A stretch of 64,000 nt of DNA from Brasilonema angustatum HA4187-MV1 (GTDB lineage Bacteria > Cyanobacteriota > Cyanobacteriia > Cyanobacteriales > Nostocaceae), in NCBI GenBank assembly GCA_019359695.1, contig JAHHGV010000005.1, positions 62,001-126,000 of the forward strand, read 5' to 3'. The notes under the pieces are model-generated. The model was not told the DNA's origin. It searched no databases and saw only the letters and a program-made list of their open reading frames with translations. A program made the translations under genes and the position numbers. Shown one piece after another: positions 54,497-63,231 of the stretch (position 1 is the stretch's first letter; the number at the start of each line of letters is the position of its first letter).

Positions 54497-56410
54497 ATGA
54501 GCCAGATTACTATTCAGTGTCGTTTAGTAGCAAATGAATCTACCCGCCAACAGCTATGGAAGCTGATGGCAGAGAAAAACACACCACTGATTAACGAACT
54601 GTTGCTTAAGGTGGCTCAACACCCAGAGTTTGAAACTTGGCGACAAAAAGGTAAACACCCCACAAGTATTGTCAAAGAACTCTGCCAGATTTTAAAAACT
54701 GACCCTCGCTTTATTGGACAACCCGCAAGGTTTTACACAAGTGCAACTGCATTGGTGAACTACATCTATAAATCATGGTTTGCATTGATGAAGCGTGTTC
54801 AGTCCCAACTGGACGGCAAAATTCGCTGGTTAGAAATGCTCAATAGTGATGCTGAATTGTTAGAACACAGTGGAGTCCTGTTGGATGTTCTTCGCACCAA
54901 AGCTGCTGAAATACTGGCTCAATTAACCCCCCAGTCTGATACAGTTGAACCACAACCAGCCAAAGTAAAAAAACCTCAAAAAACTAAAAAATCAAAAAAT
55001 TCAGATAGCGAACGTAGTTTATCAAAAAACTTATTTGCGGTTTACAGCGACACAGACGACTTACTGACTCGTTGCGCCATCAGCTATTTACTCAAAAATG
55101 GCTGCAAACTTAGCAAAAAAGAAGAAGAGCCCCAAAAATTTGCCCAACGTCGCCGTAAATTAGAAATACAAATCCAACGCCTCACAGAACAGCTAGAAGC
55201 ACGAATTCCCAAAGGTCGAGATTTAACAGATGCCAAATGGTTAGACACTCTTTTGCTTGTCACTCATAATGTTCCTGAAAGTCAAATAGAGGCGAAATCT
55301 TGGCAAGACAGTCTTTTAAGAAAATCTAGTAAAGTGCCTTTCCCAGTGGCTTACGAAACCAACGAAGACATGACTTGGTTTAAAAACCAGTTTGGGCGCA
55401 TCTGTGTAAAATTCAACGGACTGAGTGAACATAGCTTTCAAGTTTATTGTGATTCTCGCCAACTTGACTGGTTTCAACGCTTTTTAGAAGACCAAGAAAT
55501 TAAGAAAAACAGTAAAAATCAACACTCGACTGCCTTGTTCACCCTGCGTAGTGGGCGGATTGCTTGGCAAGAAGAACAAGGCAAAGGCGACGAGTGGAAC
55601 GTTAACCACTTAACACTGTACTGTTGTGTAGATACTCGCCTGTGGACAACTCAAGGAACAAACCAAGTTAGAGAAGAGAAAGCCGAAGAAATCGCTAAAA
55701 CTATCACCAATACCAAAGCCAAAGGCGAACTCAACGATAAACAGCAAGCTCATATAAAACGGAAAAACTCTACCCTAGACAGAATTAATAACCCTTTCCC
55801 TCGCCCCAGCAAGCCTATATATAAAGGGAAATCTCATATTCTTGTTGGTGTTAGCCTTGGTTTAGAAAAGCCTGCAACAGTAACAGTGGTTGATGCTACT
55901 ACAGGTAAAGTTATCACCTACCGCAGCATCAAACAACTACTTGGTGATAACTACAAACTGCTAAATAGACAGCGACAACAAAAACATTTATTATCCCACC
56001 AACGCCAAATAGCTCAAACCCTGGCTGCACCAAATCAGTTTGGAGAATCGGAGTTAGGGCAGTATATAGACAGATTATTAACGAAGGAGATTGTAGCGAT
56101 CGCCCAAACTTACTCTGCTGGAAGTATCGTTCTCCCCAAGTTGGGCGATATGCGCGAGCAAGTTCAGAGTGAGATTCAAGCCAAAGCCGAACAAAAATCA
56201 GATTTAATAGAAGTTCAACAAAAGTATGCCAAACAGTACCGAGTTAGCGTCCATCAGTGGAGCTACGGCAGATTAATTGCAAATATTCGCTCGTCAGCTG
56301 CTAAAGCTGGAATTGTGATAGAAGAGTCAAAACAGCCGATTCGAGGTAGCCCACACCAGAAAGCGAAAGAATTAGCGATCTGTGCTTACCATTCCCGTCA
56401 AAAAACCTGA
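54497..56410 (+). CDS. cas12k: Cas12k, nuclease-inactive type V-K effector
   Basis: A 637-residue Cas12k, which uses a crRNA and tracrRNA to find targets for transposition without cutting them. It is nearly colinear with the 639-residue S. hofmannii protein (MSQITIQCRL start; KSWFALMKRVQSQLDGKIRW; GRDLTDAKWLDTLL; PIRGSPHQKAKELA near the end). The RuvC-like region lacks the catalytic acids: ILVGVSLGLEKP has Ser453 where active enzymes have Asp, and SIVLPKLGDMRE lacks the usual Glu. This loss is normal in V-K effectors. A lysine-rich linker lies near residues 155-175. Confidence 0.97.
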   Translation: MSQITIQCRLVANESTRQQLWKLMAEKNTPLINELLLKVAQHPEFETWRQKGKHPTSIVKELCQILKTDPRFIGQPARFYTSATALVNYIYKSWFALMKRVQSQLDGKIRWLEMLNSDAELLEHSGVLLDVLRTKAAEILAQLTPQSDTVEPQPAKVKKPQKTKKSKNSDSERSLSKNLFAVYSDTDDLLTRCAISYLLKNGCKLSKKEEEPQKFAQRRRKLEIQIQRLTEQLEARIPKGRDLTDAKWLDTLLLVTHNVPESQIEAKSWQDSLLRKSSKVPFPVAYETNEDMTWFKNQFGRICVKFNGLSEHSFQVYCDSRQLDWFQRFLEDQEIKKNSKNQHSTALFTLRSGRIAWQEEQGKGDEWNVNHLTLYCCVDTRLWTTQGTNQVREEKAEEIAKTITNTKAKGELNDKQQAHIKRKNSTLDRINNPFPRPSKPIYKGKSHILVGVSLGLEKPATVTVVDATTGKVITYRSIKQLLGDNYKLLNRQRQQKHLLSHQRQIAQTLAAPNQFGESELGQYIDRLLTKEIVAIAQTYSAGSIVLPKLGDMREQVQSEIQAKAEQKSDLIEVQQKYAKQYRVSVHQWSYGRLIANIRSSAAKAGIVIEESKQPIRGSPHQKAKELAICAYHSRQKT

Positions 56411-56445
56411 TTGACAAAATACCGAACCTTGAAAATAAAATAAGA

Positions 56446-56680
56446 GTTAGTAATAGCGCCGCAGTTCATGCTTGTTACAAGCCTCTGTACTGTGTAAATG
56501 TGGGTTAGTTTGACTGTTGTCAAACAGTTTTGCTTTCTGACCCTGGTAGCTGCCCACCTTGATGCTGCTGTCCCTTGTGGATAGGAATAAGGTGCGCCCC
56601 CAGTAATAGAGGTGCGGGTTTACCGCAGTGGTGGCTACCGAATCACCTCCGACCAAGGAGGAACCCACCTTAATTATTTT
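56446..56680 (+). ncRNA. tracrRNA of the V-K CAST
   Basis: Downstream of cas12k, the DNA from about 56451 (TAATAGCGCCGCAGTTCATG) to about 56672 has the V-K tracrRNA landmarks: the opening GCGCCGCAGTTCATGC, TTTCTGACCCTGGTAGCTGC, GGTGCGCCCCCAGTAATAG, and the hairpin CACCTCCGACCAAGGAGGA. The anti-repeat AACCCACCT at 56662-56670 can pair with AGGTGGGTT of the CRISPR repeat. An antisense ORF across it (56447-56668) is an artefact. Confidence 0.9.
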
Positions 56681-56870
56681 TTGGCAAGTGAAAGCGGGGT
56701 TAATTTTCCTGGGGTTGCTGCCAAATCTTCAAATCTGTTTGTTAGCAAGGTTTCTAGGTTGTCATCTGTAACTTAATTTACTTTTTTAAGTTTCAAATAG
56801 CCAGTGATTTTGGTTGGTTTGCCAAAAGTGCTTCTAGAAGTCTTGATAAATAAAGGGTTTTAGGCGCGGG

Positions 56871-57196
56871 GTTTCAACGCCCCTCCTAGCTTGAGGTGGG
56901 TTGAAAGTTTTTCGGATACACCATTAAATAATAGATGACACCGTTTCAACGCCCCTCCTAGCTTGAGGTGGGTTGAAAGCCAATGCATTTGGGTCATATT
57001 TTCTTAAAGATGTATGTTTCAACGCCCCTCCTAGCTTGAGGTGGGTTGAAAGCTAAAAGAAATGCTACGCCTTGCAGAGCTAGACGCAGTTTCAACGCCC
57101 CTCCTAGCTTGAGGTGGGTTGAAAGTCTAGCCATCGAGGGTACAAAGGTAAGTTTTTATGTTTCAACGCCCCTCGACGCTTGAGGCGGGTTGAAAG
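56871..57196 (+). CRISPR. CRISPR array, five 37-bp repeats
   Basis: Repeats start at 56871, 56943, 57016, 57089 and 57160. The first four are identical (GTTTCAACGCCCCTCCTAGC, then a G/T-rich end GGTGGGTTGAAAG). The last differs inside the stem (CTCGACGCTTGAGGCGGG), a typical degenerate terminal repeat. Spacers are 35, 36, 36 and 34 bp. None has an exact match that I could see in this window. No adaptation genes accompany the array. Confidence 0.96.
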
Positions 57197-57234
57197 CGAC
57201 ATGAAAGCCGTCTCGTGTCCGATATTGATGGGTG

Positions 57235-57291
57235 TTGAAATACTTCTACAAAATTAAAGTTGGGTTGAAAGGACTCTTAATCCATTGGTTG
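57235..57291 (+). CRISPR. Delocalized homing crRNA (diverged repeat + tRNA-matching spacer)
   Basis: Thirty-eight bases after the array is a strongly diverged repeat (57235-57271) that keeps only the 3' end GTTGGGTTGAAAG and a weak 5' TTGAAA. The following bases 57272-57291, GACTCTTAATCCATTGGTTG, match the tRNA-Lys gene at 57505-57524 on the other strand, 20 of 20. Further on, only partial similarity continues. Short tRNA-matching spacers next to such repeats are known to guide homing of V-K elements. Confidence 0.93.
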
Positions 57292-57381
57292 TAGCTTCTT
57301 AAAAGCCATCAACTCAAAAAGCTTTGCTTAGGCATAAGCTAGTAGAGACTAATCTTGCTTACAGCGATTTATACAGTTTTT

Positions 57382-57465
57382 GTCAGTCAATCTGTTAACA
57401 GTGACACTAACTTGTTAAAAGTGACATCAATCTGTTAACAGTGACAAACAATTAGTTAATGTACA
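57382..57465 (-). repeat. CAST right end with four TnsB-binding repeats
   Basis: Four repeats spaced about 20 bp apart (starting at 57382, 57401, 57421 and 57441), each of the form GTGAC-N6to7-GTTAA on the plus strand, end in TGTACA at 57465. Read inward, the last matches the left terminus. Confidence 0.9.
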
Positions 57466-57479
57466 CCTGGATTCAAAAA

Positions 57480-57552
<73 letters not shown>

Positions 57553-58107
57553 TATAAGGACATTAGGATTTATATCTTATCACCTCAAAGCAAAGCTTGT
57601 CTAGCAAATTCAGCCATCAATTTGAAGTTTTACAGGGTTGCGTAGTTGAGCGGACATGATTGATGGTTCATCCAGTAGACTTCTTGGAATGAGAGCGAAA
57701 GTCATACCAGGGGTGGGGAGGAATACGGTTCGGTTAAGGAGCTTATCTCAAAGGAGATCCCCCAACCCACGCCACTTGCGTGACTGTCGGGAGATCCCCC
57801 CAACCCCCCTTAAAAAGGGGGGCTATACTCCACACGGGCAGAAACTGCGCTTTTTAACTGTCATTCTGAGCGAAGCGAAGAATCCAGATGCTTCGCTACC
57901 CTGCGGGAAGCCGCTCCGCGTCTACACTGCGTTACGCTACCCTGCAGGAAGCCGCAAAGCGTCTACAGCATGACAAAAGCTCAAATTGTGACAGTCTAAA
58001 GTATGTTTTATCCATTTACCCCCTTTTTAAGGGGGTCGCCGCAGGCGGGGGGATCTTATCCGAACTGTATTGGGGTGGGGAGTGTCAATGAACAGAACAA
58101 TATCTAA
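57553..58107. repeat. Composite palindromic repeat block
   Basis: No gene is supported in this 550-bp stretch. AATACGGTTCGG near 57724 faces CCGAACTGTATT near 58057, and GGAGATCCCCC near 57750 faces GGGGGGATC near 58040, so the block has nested inverted ends about 340 bp apart. Inside are CCCCCCTTAAAAAGGGGGG, the widespread GTCATTCTGAGCGAAGCGAA repeat, and two GGAAGCCGC ... GCGTCTACA units. Short frames here are repeat artefacts. Confidence 0.7.
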
Positions 58108-59256
58108 CTACTGACTAATTGGCGAATCCTCGTCATCTTCCAAATTTTCAGCAGATTTCTCTGTTTGTTGCTCATCACAAACAAGCACAAACTCAGTTTC
58201 TCTATCAGATTTATCATCCCATTGATCCAAAACATCTTTAATCAATACTTCTTGCACCCAAATCTTAGCCACAACAGTCAGAGGTAGTGCAAGAAACAAG
58301 CCTAAAAAACCAAAGAATGTGACAAAAAACAACTGAGCAATTAAGGTAACAGCTGGTAACAGCGACACTTGATGCGCCATAACAATTGGCGTAATGAAAT
58401 TGCCCTCAGCTTGCTGGATAACAAAGTAGAGAGCTAGTACTGCCAGGGCTTTCCAGGGACTATCCAAAAGTGCGATCGCCATTGCTGGTACAACACTCAT
58501 TGTCGGACCTAGATTAGGAATTAAGTTCAAAAATCCTGCTAAAACTCCCAAAGCCAGTGCTGAACGCACGCGCAAAATTGATAAGCCAATTAAGCTCATC
58601 AGTCCCACAACACTCATAGCAATTAAAGCGCCGGTTACCCATCCTTCCAATGACACTTCGCATTTATCTAAAATTCCATCCACCCGCCGCCGATAAAATG
58701 AGGGGAACACGCGTACAAATACTTTGCGGTAAGCTTGGGGGTTGGCTAATAACATCCCTGTCAAAACTAGCACCAACAAAATCTTAAGAACAACTTCCAA
58801 AGAGCTGGATACAAAGGCGAAGGAGTTTCCCACTGCTCGATTGATAAATGGTTGTGCTTGTTGAGTCAGGCTGTTGATATCAGGTATATACGGAATGATT
58901 TCGTCAGGAATGCGAGATCTGAATTCGTCAAACCAGCCATTAAAACGATTCAAACCCTTGGGTACTTGATAGGTTAAGTCTTGAAACTCCTTTGCAAAAG
59001 GCGGTACAACCACGAAGAAGAAGAGTACAATCAAGCCTAGAAAAATGGCTACTGATAACAAAACCGCAATTCCACGCTTCATTCCAGAGCGTTGGAACCT
59101 TCTAGCCAGTCGATTTAGGGTAGTTGCTAAGACAACTGCAGCAAACATCAGCAACAGGACTTCGCGAATCTGCCACAGAATATATAAAGAAATAACTAAG
59201 GCGATTAAACCTATCCATTGACCTAGATTCACTACCTGACTCCTGCCGATTGACAA
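58108..59256 (-). CDS. AI-2E family transporter (PerM-like)
   Basis: A 382-residue membrane protein of the AI-2E exporter/PerM family (UPF0118), with about eight helices. It starts IGLIALVISLYILWQIREVL and has the family blocks LNLIPNLGPTMSVVPAM, VIQQAEGNFITPIVMAHQVS and FGFLGLFLALPLTVV. The C-terminal tail is acidic. Substrates differ in the family (signals, ions, small metabolites); none can be assigned. Confidence 0.9.
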   Translation of the reverse strand: MSIGRSQVVNLGQWIGLIALVISLYILWQIREVLLLMFAAVVLATTLNRLARRFQRSGMKRGIAVLLSVAIFLGLIVLFFFVVVPPFAKEFQDLTYQVPKGLNRFNGWFDEFRSRIPDEIIPYIPDINSLTQQAQPFINRAVGNSFAFVSSSLEVVLKILLVLVLTGMLLANPQAYRKVFVRVFPSFYRRRVDGILDKCEVSLEGWVTGALIAMSVVGLMSLIGLSILRVRSALALGVLAGFLNLIPNLGPTMSVVPAMAIALLDSPWKALAVLALYFVIQQAEGNFITPIVMAHQVSLLPAVTLIAQLFFVTFFGFLGLFLALPLTVVAKIWVQEVLIKDVLDQWDDKSDRETEFVLVCDEQQTEKSAENLEDDEDSPISQ

Positions 59257-59321
59257 CTGCTACTTTTTCTTGCTGCAGTTAGGTTAGCTAATTTTAGCAG
59301 TTCCCGCCTAGAGGTTTTTTG

Positions 59322-59510
59322 TTAATTTTGCTGTCGTTGGAGTCGCCATAAGAAAACACTTGTCAGAATGACGGTTGGCAAAAAAACGATTACGAGGGCG
59401 TTGGTTGCTGTCGCCCGAATATATAAATTCGGAAGAATATACTTAATCAAGCCTGAGAGTCCAGCCGAGAGAATAAACACTTTGAAAACAAATCCAAGCT
59501 GATTTTGCAT
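59322..59510 (-). CDS. Small two-helix membrane protein, hypothetical
   Basis: A 62-residue protein with two hydrophobic segments (FKVFILSAGLSGLIKYILP and ALVIVFLPTVILTSVFLW) and a basic tail. It follows no clear ribosome site but has a clean frame and good membrane topology. Family unknown. The AI-2E-type transporter gene lies 65 bp downstream on the same strand. Confidence 0.6.
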   Translation of the reverse strand: MQNQLGFVFKVFILSAGLSGLIKYILPNLYIRATATNALVIVFLPTVILTSVFLWRLQRQQN

Positions 59511-59628
59511 AACAAGTACGGCAATTCACATTAATCTGGGGGGGGAGACACGAAATAGAAAAAGATGTCTCATTCTTTAAAATAAATTCAAGCAGAGCAA
59601 CAGACAACACTCTGCATTGTAAACCGCC

Positions 59629-60297
59629 ATGATTTACTTGCCAGTGTCGCTGCTGCTATTTTTGGTGTTATTACTGCTGCTACCTTTTTTTTGGTTTGCT
59701 GTAGCAGTAGATGTGGTGGAAATTGCAATTGCAAAATTAGGGTTTTCCCCATCTATCGCAACTTTATTATTTACGCTAGTGATATTGACAAGTACCATAA
59801 ATATCCCTGTGTACCGCACTGAATCCTCTGTAACAGTGGCAAATGACCTTGCTTCTTTGTGGATAAGGGAATATTGGGGTATACCCCTTGGGAAAGTACA
59901 ACGTTATACTGTGATAGCTCTGAATGTGGGGGGAGGCTTGATCCCTGTGTTGTTAGCACTTTATCAATTTACACAAGGAAACGCTCTCGCTATTTTATCA
60001 GTAACAGCTATTGTAACAGCTGTTAGCTATTATGCAGCGCGTGTTGTCCCTGGAATTGGCATACAAATGAATCCGTTGCTGGCTCCTTTGACTGCTGCTT
60101 TGTCTGCAATGTTAATTGCAGCAAACCATGCCGCTCCCGTTGCTTTTGCTGGTGGCATTCTTGGAACCTTGATTGGTGCTGACTTACTGCATCTTAAAGA
60201 CATTCAAGCAATGAGTTCGGGTGTTCTGAGTATTGGTGGTGCAAGGGTATTTGATGGTATCGCTTTGTGTGGTTTATTCGCTCTTTTATTAACGTGA
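59629..60297 (+). CDS. DUF1614 membrane protein
   Basis: A 222-residue, strongly hydrophobic protein of the DUF1614 family: YLPVSLLLFLVLLLLLPFFW, then TSTINIPVYRTES and GIQMNPLLAPLTAALSAM, and LKDIQAMSSGVLSIGGARVF with DGI near the end. About six helices. Function unknown. ftsH starts 79 bp downstream on the same strand, so co-transcription is possible. Confidence 0.85.
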   Translation: MIYLPVSLLLFLVLLLLLPFFWFAVAVDVVEIAIAKLGFSPSIATLLFTLVILTSTINIPVYRTESSVTVANDLASLWIREYWGIPLGKVQRYTVIALNVGGGLIPVLLALYQFTQGNALAILSVTAIVTAVSYYAARVVPGIGIQMNPLLAPLTAALSAMLIAANHAAPVAFAGGILGTLIGADLLHLKDIQAMSSGVLSIGGARVFDGIALCGLFALLLT

Positions 60298-60376
60298 GGT
60301 AGTTATTTGCTATTTCTATAAATAAAGAACAAATAATGACGAATAGAAAATAAATTATTGGAGGGTAAATCAACAA

Positions 60377-62317
60377 ATGCCAGTTGAAACTAATAATAAG
60401 AAAAAACGTCAAATCAAACCACCAAACATACGTCAGTTTGGTGGTAGCTTACTCGTTCTATTGACCCTTCTTTTTCTGCTGAACTTAATTGTTCCTAGCT
60501 TTTTTGGTCCTAAATTACCGCAAGTTCCTTATAGCGATTTTATTGCTCAGGTACAAGCAGGTAAAGTAGATCGAGCGATTGTGGGGGGCGATCGCATTGA
60601 GTATGGGATTAAAACTCAAACCCCAGATGGTAAACCTACAGAACAAGTCTTTGCAACAACACCAGTGGCGATCGACTTGGATTTACCTAAAATTCTCCGC
60701 GACAATAAGGTAGAGTTTGCCGCACCACTACCAGACCAAAATGGTTGGATTGGCACTCTTTTAAGCTGGGTTGCACCACCATTAATTTTCATTGCTATTT
60801 GGGGCTTTTTCCTCAATCGAGGTGGTGGTGGTCCCGCTGCACTGACAGTGGGTAAAAGTAAGGCTCGCATCTACTCTGAAGGTAGCACTGGTGTAAAATT
60901 TCTTGATGTTGCTGGTGTAGATGAAGCGAAAGCCGAACTGGAAGAGATTGTTGACTTTCTCAAAAATGCTGATAAATACACCAAATTAGGAGCGAAAATA
61001 CCTAAAGGTGTGTTGTTGGTAGGACCTCCAGGAACTGGTAAAACACTCCTCGCCAAAGCAATTGCTGGTGAAGCTGCTGTCCCTTTCTTCAGTATTTCTG
61101 GTTCTGAATTTATCGAACTGTTTGTTGGTGTTGGTGCTGCACGAGTCCGCGACTTATTCGAGCAAGCAAAACAACAAGCCCCCTGCATTGTCTTTATTGA
61201 TGAATTGGACGCACTGGGTAAATCTCGCGGTAGTGGTTCAATGATGGGTGGTAACGATGAACGCGAACAAACCCTCAACCAGTTACTCACCGAAATGGAC
61301 GGCTTTGATGCCAATACTGGAGTCATCATCATCGCCGCTACCAACCGTCCGGAAATTCTAGATCAAGCACTGCGTCGTCCTGGTCGTTTTGACCGTCAAG
61401 TGGTCGTAGATCGTCCAGATAAAATTGGTCGTGAAGCGATTCTCAAAGTTCATGCCAGAAATGTCAAATTGGCTGATGATGTGGACTTAGCAACGATCGC
61501 CATTAGAACACCTGGGTTTGCTGGCGCAGATTTAGCGAACCTTGTCAACGAAGCAGCACTCCTTGCTGCACGGCAAAATCAACAAGCAGTGACGACGGCT
61601 GATTTTAACGAAGCCATTGAGCGTGTTGTTGCAGGTTTGGAAAAACGTTCTCGCGTTCTCAACGAAACCGAGAAAAAGACAGTTGCTTATCACGAAGTTG
61701 GTCACGCCATCATCGGCGCTTTGATGCCAGGAGCTGGTAAAGTCGAGAAAATCTCTGTTGTCCCTCGTGGTGTTGGTGCTTTGGGTTACACAATTCAAAT
61801 GCCAGAAGAAGACCGCTTCTTGATGATAGAAGATGAAATTCGTGGTCGGATTGCAACCCTCTTGGGTGGACGTTCCGCAGAAGAAACCGTCTTTGGCAAA
61901 GTGTCCACAGGTGCGAGTGATGATATCCAAAAAGCGACTGACCTTGCGGAACGCAGCGTTACCCTCTACGGTATGAGTGATAAACTTGGTCCTGTGGCAT
62001 TTGAAAAACCTCAACAGCAGTTTCTTGAAGGATACGGTAACCCGCGTCGTTCAATTAGTCCGGAAGTGGCAAGAGAAATTGACCGCGAGGTGAAGCAAAT
62101 AGTGGATAATGCTCACCACATTGCTTTGAGTATTTTGCAAGAAAACCGCGACTTACTGGAGGAGACTGCACAGGATTTGTTGCAGAAGGAAATTCTCGAA
62201 GGTCCAAAACTGCGGGAACGCCTCAAGCAAGCCAAAGCACCCGCTGAACTAGCTGAATGGTTGCGGACGGGTAAGATATCGGAAGATAGGCCCTTAATGC
62301 AAAGTTTATTGGTTTAG
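60377..62317 (+). CDS. ftsH: FtsH ATP-dependent zinc metalloprotease
   Basis: A 646-residue thylakoid or plasma-membrane protease that removes damaged membrane proteins such as D1. Two N-terminal membrane helices (near residues 25-45 and 125-145) flank a lumenal domain. The AAA domain has Walker A GPPGTGKT (about 216-223), Walker [13 protein letters not shown] and the arginine-finger region [10 protein letters not shown]. The protease zinc site is HEVGH near residue 438. The start follows a GGAGGGT ribosome site. One of the several cyanobacterial FtsH homologues; which one cannot be said safely by eye. Confidence 0.96.
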   Translation: MPVETNNKKKRQIKPPNIRQFGGSLLVLLTLLFLLNLIVPSFFGPKLPQVPYSDFIAQVQAGKVDRAIVGGDRIEYGIKTQTPDGKPTEQVFATTPVAIDLDLPKILRDNKVEFAAPLPDQNGWIGTLLSWVAPPLIFIAIWGFFLNRGGGGPAALTVGKSKARIYSEGSTGVKFLDVAGVDEAKAELEEIVDFLKNADKYTKLGAKIPKGVLLVGPPGTGKTLLAKAIAGEAAVPFFSISGSEFIELFVGVGAARVRDLFEQAKQQAPCIVFIDELDALGKSRGSGSMMGGNDEREQTLNQLLTEMDGFDANTGVIIIAATNRPEILDQALRRPGRFDRQVVVDRPDKIGREAILKVHARNVKLADDVDLATIAIRTPGFAGADLANLVNEAALLAARQNQQAVTTADFNEAIERVVAGLEKRSRVLNETEKKTVAYHEVGHAIIGALMPGAGKVEKISVVPRGVGALGYTIQMPEEDRFLMIEDEIRGRIATLLGGRSAEETVFGKVSTGASDDIQKATDLAERSVTLYGMSDKLGPVAFEKPQQQFLEGYGNPRRSISPEVAREIDREVKQIVDNAHHIALSILQENRDLLEETAQDLLQKEILEGPKLRERLKQAKAPAELAEWLRTGKISEDRPLMQSLLV

Positions 62318-62349
62318 GGATTTTGGATTGAATCTATATTGATGATTGG

Positions 62350-62387
62350 AAAGCGATCGCTCAAAAGGAAGTGCGATCGCTTTTTTT
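62350..62387 (+). terminator. ftsH terminator built from HIP1 octamers
   Basis: AAAGCGATCGC and GCGATCGCTTT form the stem, each arm containing a HIP1 octamer, followed by seven T residues. It lies about 35 bp after the ftsH stop. Confidence 0.88.
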
Positions 62388-62534
62388 ATCCTAAATTTTT
62401 TTACCTGCAACTTACCTCAAATCACAGTTAAGTAACTACAAATGTCTTCAACTGGTTGATTTATATAAAGTTAGTAATAGTTGATTGCCCAATAGCCCGT
62501 TAGGGCATTGTGCTTCGTTGCAGTCGCAATATGC

Positions 62535-62759
62535 TTAAACTTTTGTTTGTTTGACTTCTTCCTGTTCTACTTGTTGAGTAGTTGGTTCTGCATCGGTCGG
62601 TCTTTGGACAACAACCCCTAGCAAAACAGTAGCAATACCACCAACGCTACCGCCAACTTTCTGATCAATGACTCCTTGGGTAGAGAGAACAGTGGAAACA
62701 CCTGCAACAACACCCAGGAAAGTACCAAGTACATCAAGTTGATTTTTGTTGAGTTTCAT
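62535..62759 (-). CDS. Small membrane protein, hypothetical
   Basis: A 74-residue protein: NQLDVLGTFLGVVAGVSTVL and a second hydrophobic, glycine-rich stretch (GGSVGGIATVLLGVVV), then an acidic Gln/Glu-rich tail. The second segment has glycine-zipper spacing, as in holin-like or channel-like small proteins, but no family is recognised. ATG is at 62759. Confidence 0.65.
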   Translation of the reverse strand: MKLNKNQLDVLGTFLGVVAGVSTVLSTQGVIDQKVGGSVGGIATVLLGVVVQRPTDAEPTTQQVEQEEVKQTKV

Positions 62760-63231
62760 AGTGGATAATCAAAGTTAATGAGAGTTTACTGATAAAAAGA
62801 GATATCAAGTTAATAGCTGAGATAACACCCATCTATTAAGTTGAGCCAAAGGTTTAGCTTGTTTGCGTTCCTTCTGATTGTTAATAGTGGAGAGTGAAAC
62901 TAACTTATGCACAAAAGAGATAGAAACGGGTCGGATAGTGCCACTAAGTAGGTCGGCGTAAATAATTATTGTTGGAATAAGGCAGGGAGCAGGGAGCAGG
63001 GAGCAGGGAGCAGGGAGCAGGGAGAGAAAGAGTTTGAGCCTTATTTACTTTTCTTTACACAGTTTGGTTTTATTGCACCGACTTACTTAGAAGTCATATT
63101 TCATCTTTTGAAAGAACGAAGACCATACCTTTTAGAGTTCCCAACAGACAAGAAAAAATGTGAAAAATCCCGCAAAGACACAAAGGCACAAAGAGTTTTT
63201 TGGTGTCCTTTGCGTCTTTATGGTTATTTTC
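62760..63231. other. Intergenic region with purine heptamers
   Basis: About 470 bp without a gene. It holds five or more GGGAGCA heptamers at 62985-63023 and a repeat around 63165-63225 in which CAAAGACACAAAGGCAC faces GTCCTTTGCGTCTTT, a loose inverted pair common after cyanobacterial genes. Confidence 0.6.

Larger units (their letters stand above)
42317..57465. mobile_element. Type V-K CRISPR-associated transposon (CAST), complete
   Basis: A 15,149-bp Tn7-like element. The left end begins TGTACATTAACTAATTATTT and the right end, read inward from 57465, begins TGTACATTAACTAATTGTTT; the inverted ends agree at 23 of the first 24 positions. Inside, in order, are tnsB, tnsC and tniQ (plus strand), a type I restriction-modification cargo (minus), cvkR (minus), cas12k (plus), tracrRNA, a CRISPR array and a homing crRNA unit. 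As in known V-K systems there is no tnsA, cas1 or cas2. The protein set closely follows the Scytonema hofmannii CAST. The flanking five bases differ (CCGGC left, CCTGG right), so no perfect target duplication is seen. Confidence 0.95.

Noticed and set aside
55838-56170. Missing RuvC acids in Cas12k as a sign of a broken gene
   Set aside because: Loss of the catalytic acids is the normal state of Cas12k.
56447-56668. A minus-strand frame of 73 codons
   Set aside because: Lies exactly over the tracrRNA, whose conserved RNA landmarks explain the sequence.
56908-57234. Possible matches of the ordinary array spacers inside the window
   Set aside because: No exact match seen by eye; spacer 3 (57053-57088) vaguely resembles GC-rich repeats but not convincingly.
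42317-57465. Looked for tnsA, cas1, cas2 or cas6 inside the CAST
   Set aside because: None present; this is normal for type V-K elements and not a defect.
57656-58091. Two short plus-strand frames
   Set aside because: They translate palindromic repeats of a type common between genes.
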